Positions 5,009 through 5,061 of a stretch of DNA of 5,061 nucleotides are shown piece after piece; the first letter of the stretch is position 1, and each line of letters starts with the position of its first letter. The notes under the pieces were generated by a model. That model was not told the DNA's origin. It ran no database searches and saw nothing but the letters and a program-made list of their open reading frames with translations. Source of the DNA: an uncultured Saprospiraceae bacterium (GTDB lineage: Bacteria > Bacteroidota > Bacteroidia > Chitinophagales > Saprospiraceae). Where the stretch lies: the NCBI GenBank assembly GCA_937967535.1, contig CALCMV010000005.1, positions 1 through 5,061 on the forward strand, read 5' to 3'. A program made the position numbers and the translations under genes.

Positions 5009-5061
5009 ATGGAATTCAAGCAAATCAAAGAGCTCGTAAAACTGATACATGAGACGAATCT
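5009..5061 (+). CDS. accB: Acetyl-CoA carboxylase biotin carboxyl carrier protein, N-terminus only
   Basis: Seventeen whole codons are visible, MEFKQIKELVKLIHETN, before the window ends. This opening matches the usual AccB start (M-[DE]-F/L-K-Q-I-x-E-L-I/V-x-L-I), and the position directly after efp is the common Bacteroidota arrangement, normally followed by accC. AccB carries the biotin that shuttles carboxylate to acetyl-CoA, the first committed step of fatty-acid synthesis, in the cytoplasm. The biotinyl domain (with its MKM motif) would lie beyond the window. No Shine-Dalgarno is visible; the start is preceded by a hexamer array. The identification relies on a short match plus gene order. 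Confidence 0.8.
   Translation, partial: MEFKQIKELVKLIHETN

Overview
The window looks like a Bacteroidota chromosome, possibly from the Saprospiria, Chitinophagia or Flavobacteriia. This rests on four things. There are Bacteroidota-type -7 promoter boxes (TAnnTTTG) ahead of efp. A secreted glucanase ends in a tail resembling a type IX secretion (T9SS) sorting domain. The order efp-accB is usual for the phylum. Start codons lack clear Shine-Dalgarno sequences. The genus cannot be fixed from the sequence alone.

Layout. Positions 1-3975 carry five genes, all on the minus strand. In transcription order they are: an antitoxin (3975-3730), a RelE/ParE-type toxin (3745-3446, overlapping the antitoxin by 16 bases), an unrecognised 246-residue protein starting 5 bases after the toxin, then after a 79-base gap a 571-residue GH16 laminarinase-type enzyme (2620-905), and a MATE-family multidrug exporter (908 to beyond position 1). 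The last two overlap in an ATGA start/stop junction. Positions 4320-5061 run the other way: efp, then a 119-base spacer, then the first 17 codons of accB, which runs off the window.

The 344-base divergent region (3976-4319) and the efp-accB spacer hold the most unusual material. Degenerate arrays of the hexamer AAACTT (or its complement AAGTTT) lie on both sides of efp, mixed with short perfect palindromes. In the spacer, two oppositely oriented arrays can fold into one long AU-rich hairpin capped by a GCC-GTA-GGC stem-loop. Upstream of efp, an array runs into the -33 region of the best promoter candidate.

How the genes fit together. EF-P relieves ribosome stalling at proline runs, and AccB carries biotin for fatty-acid synthesis; both are housekeeping. 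The toxin-antitoxin pair plus the unknown protein form a compact, AT-richer accessory block that is probably co-transcribed. The glucanase is exported to digest beta-1,3-glucans; its tight overlap with the MATE exporter implies co-translation, with no obvious shared pathway. I see no phage, transposon, CRISPR, tRNA or rRNA. The candidates for something undescribed are the unknown third gene of the toxin-antitoxin operon and the hexamer/palindrome mosaic around efp; neither is proven to be a system.
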